From the NCBI GenBank assembly GCA_020080175.1, contig JAGHQL010000022.1, positions 62,001 through 126,000 on the forward strand: DNA of 64,000 bases, read 5' to 3'. Shown here in pieces: positions 61,157 to 64,000 of the stretch. The notes beneath the pieces were generated by a model that was given only the letters and a program-made list of their open reading frames with translations, was not told the DNA's origin and made no database searches. Position 1 is the stretch's first letter. Every line of letters begins with the position of its first letter. This DNA is from Glutinoglossum americanum (taxonomy: Eukaryota > Ascomycota > Geoglossomycetes > Geoglossales > Geoglossaceae). The position numbers and the translations under genes were made by a program.

Positions 61157-64000
61157 CTAATGTCCATAATCTCGAGGTCTCTTCAAGCTCTCCCCGTACA
61201 CTGCGGCTACAGAATCTTGCCACATAGTTGGTGTCACAAAAGAGGGTCCCTGAGCTGGAGCACACGGTAGGGTAACCGACGGATGGTCAGCCTCCTGTGC
61301 TCCAGTGCTATGGTGGGGTACGTCATGCGTAAATGGGTACCTTAGCATCTGTGGACCAGAAGACTGTGTGATTGGGGGGGGGGGCTGGCCGAAAGCAGTA
61401 TTCCATTGGCTGCCATAGAGTTTTAAAGTCAGTAGGAGTATCTCAGCGGGGTGATATAGTAGAGAGCTCTTGATCAATAACTTACTCGAAGATTCTCGAT
61501 GGGTTCCACATATAAGCGTCTAACAGTGGGAGAACGGTGCCTACTAATGGCTGCTGGTGGCCAGCCGCTAACATTACCGATTGTGGAACAGCTGGAGAAT
61601 CACCCTTCGGGTCGATATCAGATGCAGATGTAGGAGGCGAGGGGGGATGGGTGCTGAAAGTGGGGTGTGAGATATTCTCCTGCGGTGTCCTTGGGACCTG
61701 CAGTTGGAATTGTGCGTGGTTCGCGTTGGGGATGTGAAGGCCGAGGGATGGATGAGGGAAGCTAGATCTCAAGGTGAAGGGTTTGCTAGTATCTGCAGAG
61801 AAGGCCTCTCTTAAGGCGTCGATTTGAGCTCTCATGTCAGGCATAGGCCATTGGCTAGCACAGCGCTCTAGTATTCGCATATGCCTGGTGAAGTAGTCCT
61901 GCGCATCTGAATTGAGCTCGCGGTCTGGACAAGTTAAAGCGACCTATTTGATCGGTCAATATTGAGCTGACTTTAGGGCTGCGGGGTGACATACTAGATG
62001 CAAAACAGTACATGTCAGTACGCTATAAATCGTGAAATTTATACCACGTAACATGCAGAGGTGCCCCATTAGTCCGTACTGCTCAAGAATTGCCTCCTGG
62101 AGCCTGCACATCCTTTTTGCTGCTGTGTACGCAGCAGACATCTGCTGTTTCCACTCGCCATCGACCCCATACGAGGCAGAGAGTGCGAGCTGGGGCCGCC
62201 GAAGCATGATGATGGCCAAATTGAAGTATGCATGAAGATTACCAGCGTAGTGAGACGGAATCCAAGGAGTGGAGCCACCTGCTGGATAAGTAACTCGCAT
62301 GTCCGCTGGCAGTTCGTCTTGCCATGCATCGAGGTATGCGTCAATCTTCACAAACTCGGGGTCTATAGCAAAATCCTTGAGTCCCCTTTTCCTGGACTCC
62401 AGCGAGACAGCACCCATTCGGCGGATTCTCATGATTATCTTGGCAAATAGCGCAAAGTTCCGATAGATCAGTGACTCGCCATCATCGAGGCCCTGAACTG
62501 GGTCACTAGCCTCACAATCTACAGTCTCTACATCAACATTCATATCATATCGGCCTATGCAATGTTAACGGATTGCTTCGATAATAAAGATACACAGCAG
62601 TTATACCTTGAGGACCGCCAATCATGAGCTCCAGAATAAACAGTGCCCGCCACACCTGAGTCTTAGCCACGCATTCATGGGTTGTTGATCCACACATCTT
62701 GCCTGCTTGATGCAATGCATAGTGCTCATGTAACCCCAGATCCTTCGCCATAGTAACAAGCTTGACGATGGTCATCCATGATCTATAGTAGTACCCTCGC
62801 TTCGGAGCAGACTCTCGGGCCTTGAGGATCAACAACATCGCTTGTATAGTGCTTAAGCGTGGGACATCATTGAAGCAATCCTCGTGTTCTACTTGCGTTA
62901 GTAGAGGGCGCAAAAAAGTGCAGTTGGGGATAAGCAGGACAACCGCTAGGAACTTACTTCCAGCAATATATAGCCATTTTGTCCCTTGAGATGGGTCGTT
63001 TGACATTCTGCCGGCGCAACTGAAGATACCTTCCAGAATGAGCGGCGAAATGGAGACTCTTTTTGTACGCCACTGTTGGTAGAAGTAGGACTTGTTAATA
63101 ACTGGAATATAAGGGTGGATGTCCGTGAAGAATATATCAAAAAACTGTATGGCTTGCTCTTCTGATGGCATGAGCTCAGGTGGTATTCGGACCGCGAGAT
63201 CGGGTCCAGGTGGGGTTAGAGATATAGTATGTTTGTAATCTTCGAATTCCTCAAAAGCTGGGGTTTCCGCTAGTGTCTTCTTCTGTTCGTAAATATAAGG
63301 AGCTACGCAAACAGTCAGTCACGCGTACTTCATAGGGAATAGGGCAAGGAATATAGGAACCCGTACCAAGGCCAGTTTCGTCGATTGCAAGCTGTCCCAA
63401 CGCGTCACTAAGGTTCGTTGAATTATAGTGCTCAGTCCGCCATAACTCTGTGGGGTCATTGGGGGATAAGGCTTGCGGGGATGGCGTAGGGAATACCGCG
63501 GACTCCGAGTAGTGTACATCCGGTATTGTCGCACCGGAAAGACTGATACTAGAGTACTGCAAGGGTATCCTATGGTGTTGAAGATGCGGTTGGCTAACAA
63601 AAGGCGGCGTTTGATATACTGCAACACTGGCATCATAGGAGACCTGAGAAAGGTGCTCACTGTCGAGCTTGCCTTCTACGGCAAGCTGATCAAGGATTGA
63701 AGTGTGCTGATATTCGTCCTCACCACTGCCGCTTGACCTATCGAATTCGAGCGACTTTTCCAATTCTGAGTTTTGGTTCTGCTGTGCAAACTCTCTGTCG
63801 TAGTGTGCCATGGGCGGCACACAGTGCAATTTCAGCCGTATACACGCTGAGCATGGCCAGGTATCAGTAGTCGCCGCGTCACATTTGATCTTCCGCCGTC
63901 GACAACCTTCGCACGCTCGCATCACTGGACACCCGTAAGCATCTTTCAGAGGATTCTTCTGGATAGTATAAACCACACCTTTAAGTCGCTTGTGGCGGTT
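61157..64000 (-). CDS. Zn2Cys6 transcription factor with fungal-specific TF domain, 5' end outside window
   Basis: Nuclear regulator. The frame is open through the right edge (RHKRLKGVVYTIQKNPLKDA), so the start is beyond 64000. The binuclear zinc cluster is RACEGCRRRKIKCDAATTDT with WPCSACIRLKLHC, spacing CX2CX6CX9CX2CX6C. A Ser/Gln/Pro-rich linker follows. After an intron comes the fungal_trans domain: EEQAIQFFDIFFTDIHPYIP, VINKSYFYQQWR, ILEGIFSCAGRMSN, YYRSWMTIVKLVTMAKDLGL, RALFILELMIGGPQGRYD, and DAWQDELPADMRVTYP. The C-terminal region is Pro/Ser-rich. A coding C10 run (61374-61383) encodes QPPPP. Target genes are unknown and nothing nearby suggests a cluster. About six introns. Confidence 0.9.

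Overview
The window looks like nuclear DNA of a filamentous ascomycete (Pezizomycotina). It is gene-dense, with about 26 recognisable or credible protein genes in 64 kb on both strands. Most genes carry several short introns of about 45-70 bp. Several families are typical of filamentous ascomycetes: a DUF1746 Dsc4 subunit, a DUF3602 GRGG-repeat protein, a DUF2406 protein, a BAH-PHD protein, a 2EXR/F-box-like protein and a Zn2Cys6 regulator. The class cannot be fixed by eye. I saw no transposon, retroelement, tRNA, rRNA, CRISPR array or clear biosynthetic gene cluster. Calls rest on hand translation across inferred splice sites, without any database search.

Layout. 1-6.7 kb: 3' part of a DHA2-type MFS exporter, a penta-EF-hand protein (peflin type), a ChaC-type gamma-glutamylcyclotransferase and a glycine-rich RRM protein. 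6.7-8.7 kb: no credible gene. 8.7-11.8 kb: a large, probably disordered protein that I do not recognise. 12.4-20.3 kb: protein phosphatase methylesterase (PPE1), replication factor C subunit 2, Dsc4 and tRNA-dihydrouridine synthase DUS2. 20.5-27 kb: inorganic pyrophosphatase with a possible mitochondrial leader, F-actin capping protein beta, an unnamed small conserved-looking protein and an extended SDR/epimerase. 28.2-33.4 kb: DNA topoisomerase I divergent from the ATP synthase gamma subunit. 33.7-41.2 kb: a Siw14/Oca-family protein with Ser in place of the catalytic Cys, a BAH-PHD protein, a CBS protein, the mitochondrial phosphate carrier and a DUF3602 protein. 42.7-54.3 kb: an F-box/2EXR-like protein, a Fun30-type remodeller divergent from VMA21, a DUF2406 protein, ribosomal protein eL33 and a Pro-rich/coiled-coil protein. 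55.5-64 kb: glucose-6-phosphate dehydrogenase, the SNARE Sec20, mitochondrial ribosomal protein mL53 and a Zn2Cys6 regulator that runs off the right edge.

Most genes are housekeeping: DNA replication and topology, chromatin, tRNA modification, redox and phosphate metabolism, mitochondria and ER/Golgi traffic. They do not form a pathway cluster. Several are arranged head to head with 230-550 bp between starts (RFC2/DSC4, DUS2/IPP1, TOP1/ATP3, CBS/phosphate carrier, FUN30/VMA21, SEC20/mL53), so shared promoters are likely.

I did not find a convincing new multi-gene system. The best leads are small: the Cys-to-Ser Siw14/Oca protein, recurrent GTTCG 5' splice sites in five genes, a GC-AG intron, microexons down to 10 nt, a possibly dual-targeted pyrophosphatase, a PHD finger split by a long charged insert, and the large unrecognised disordered protein.
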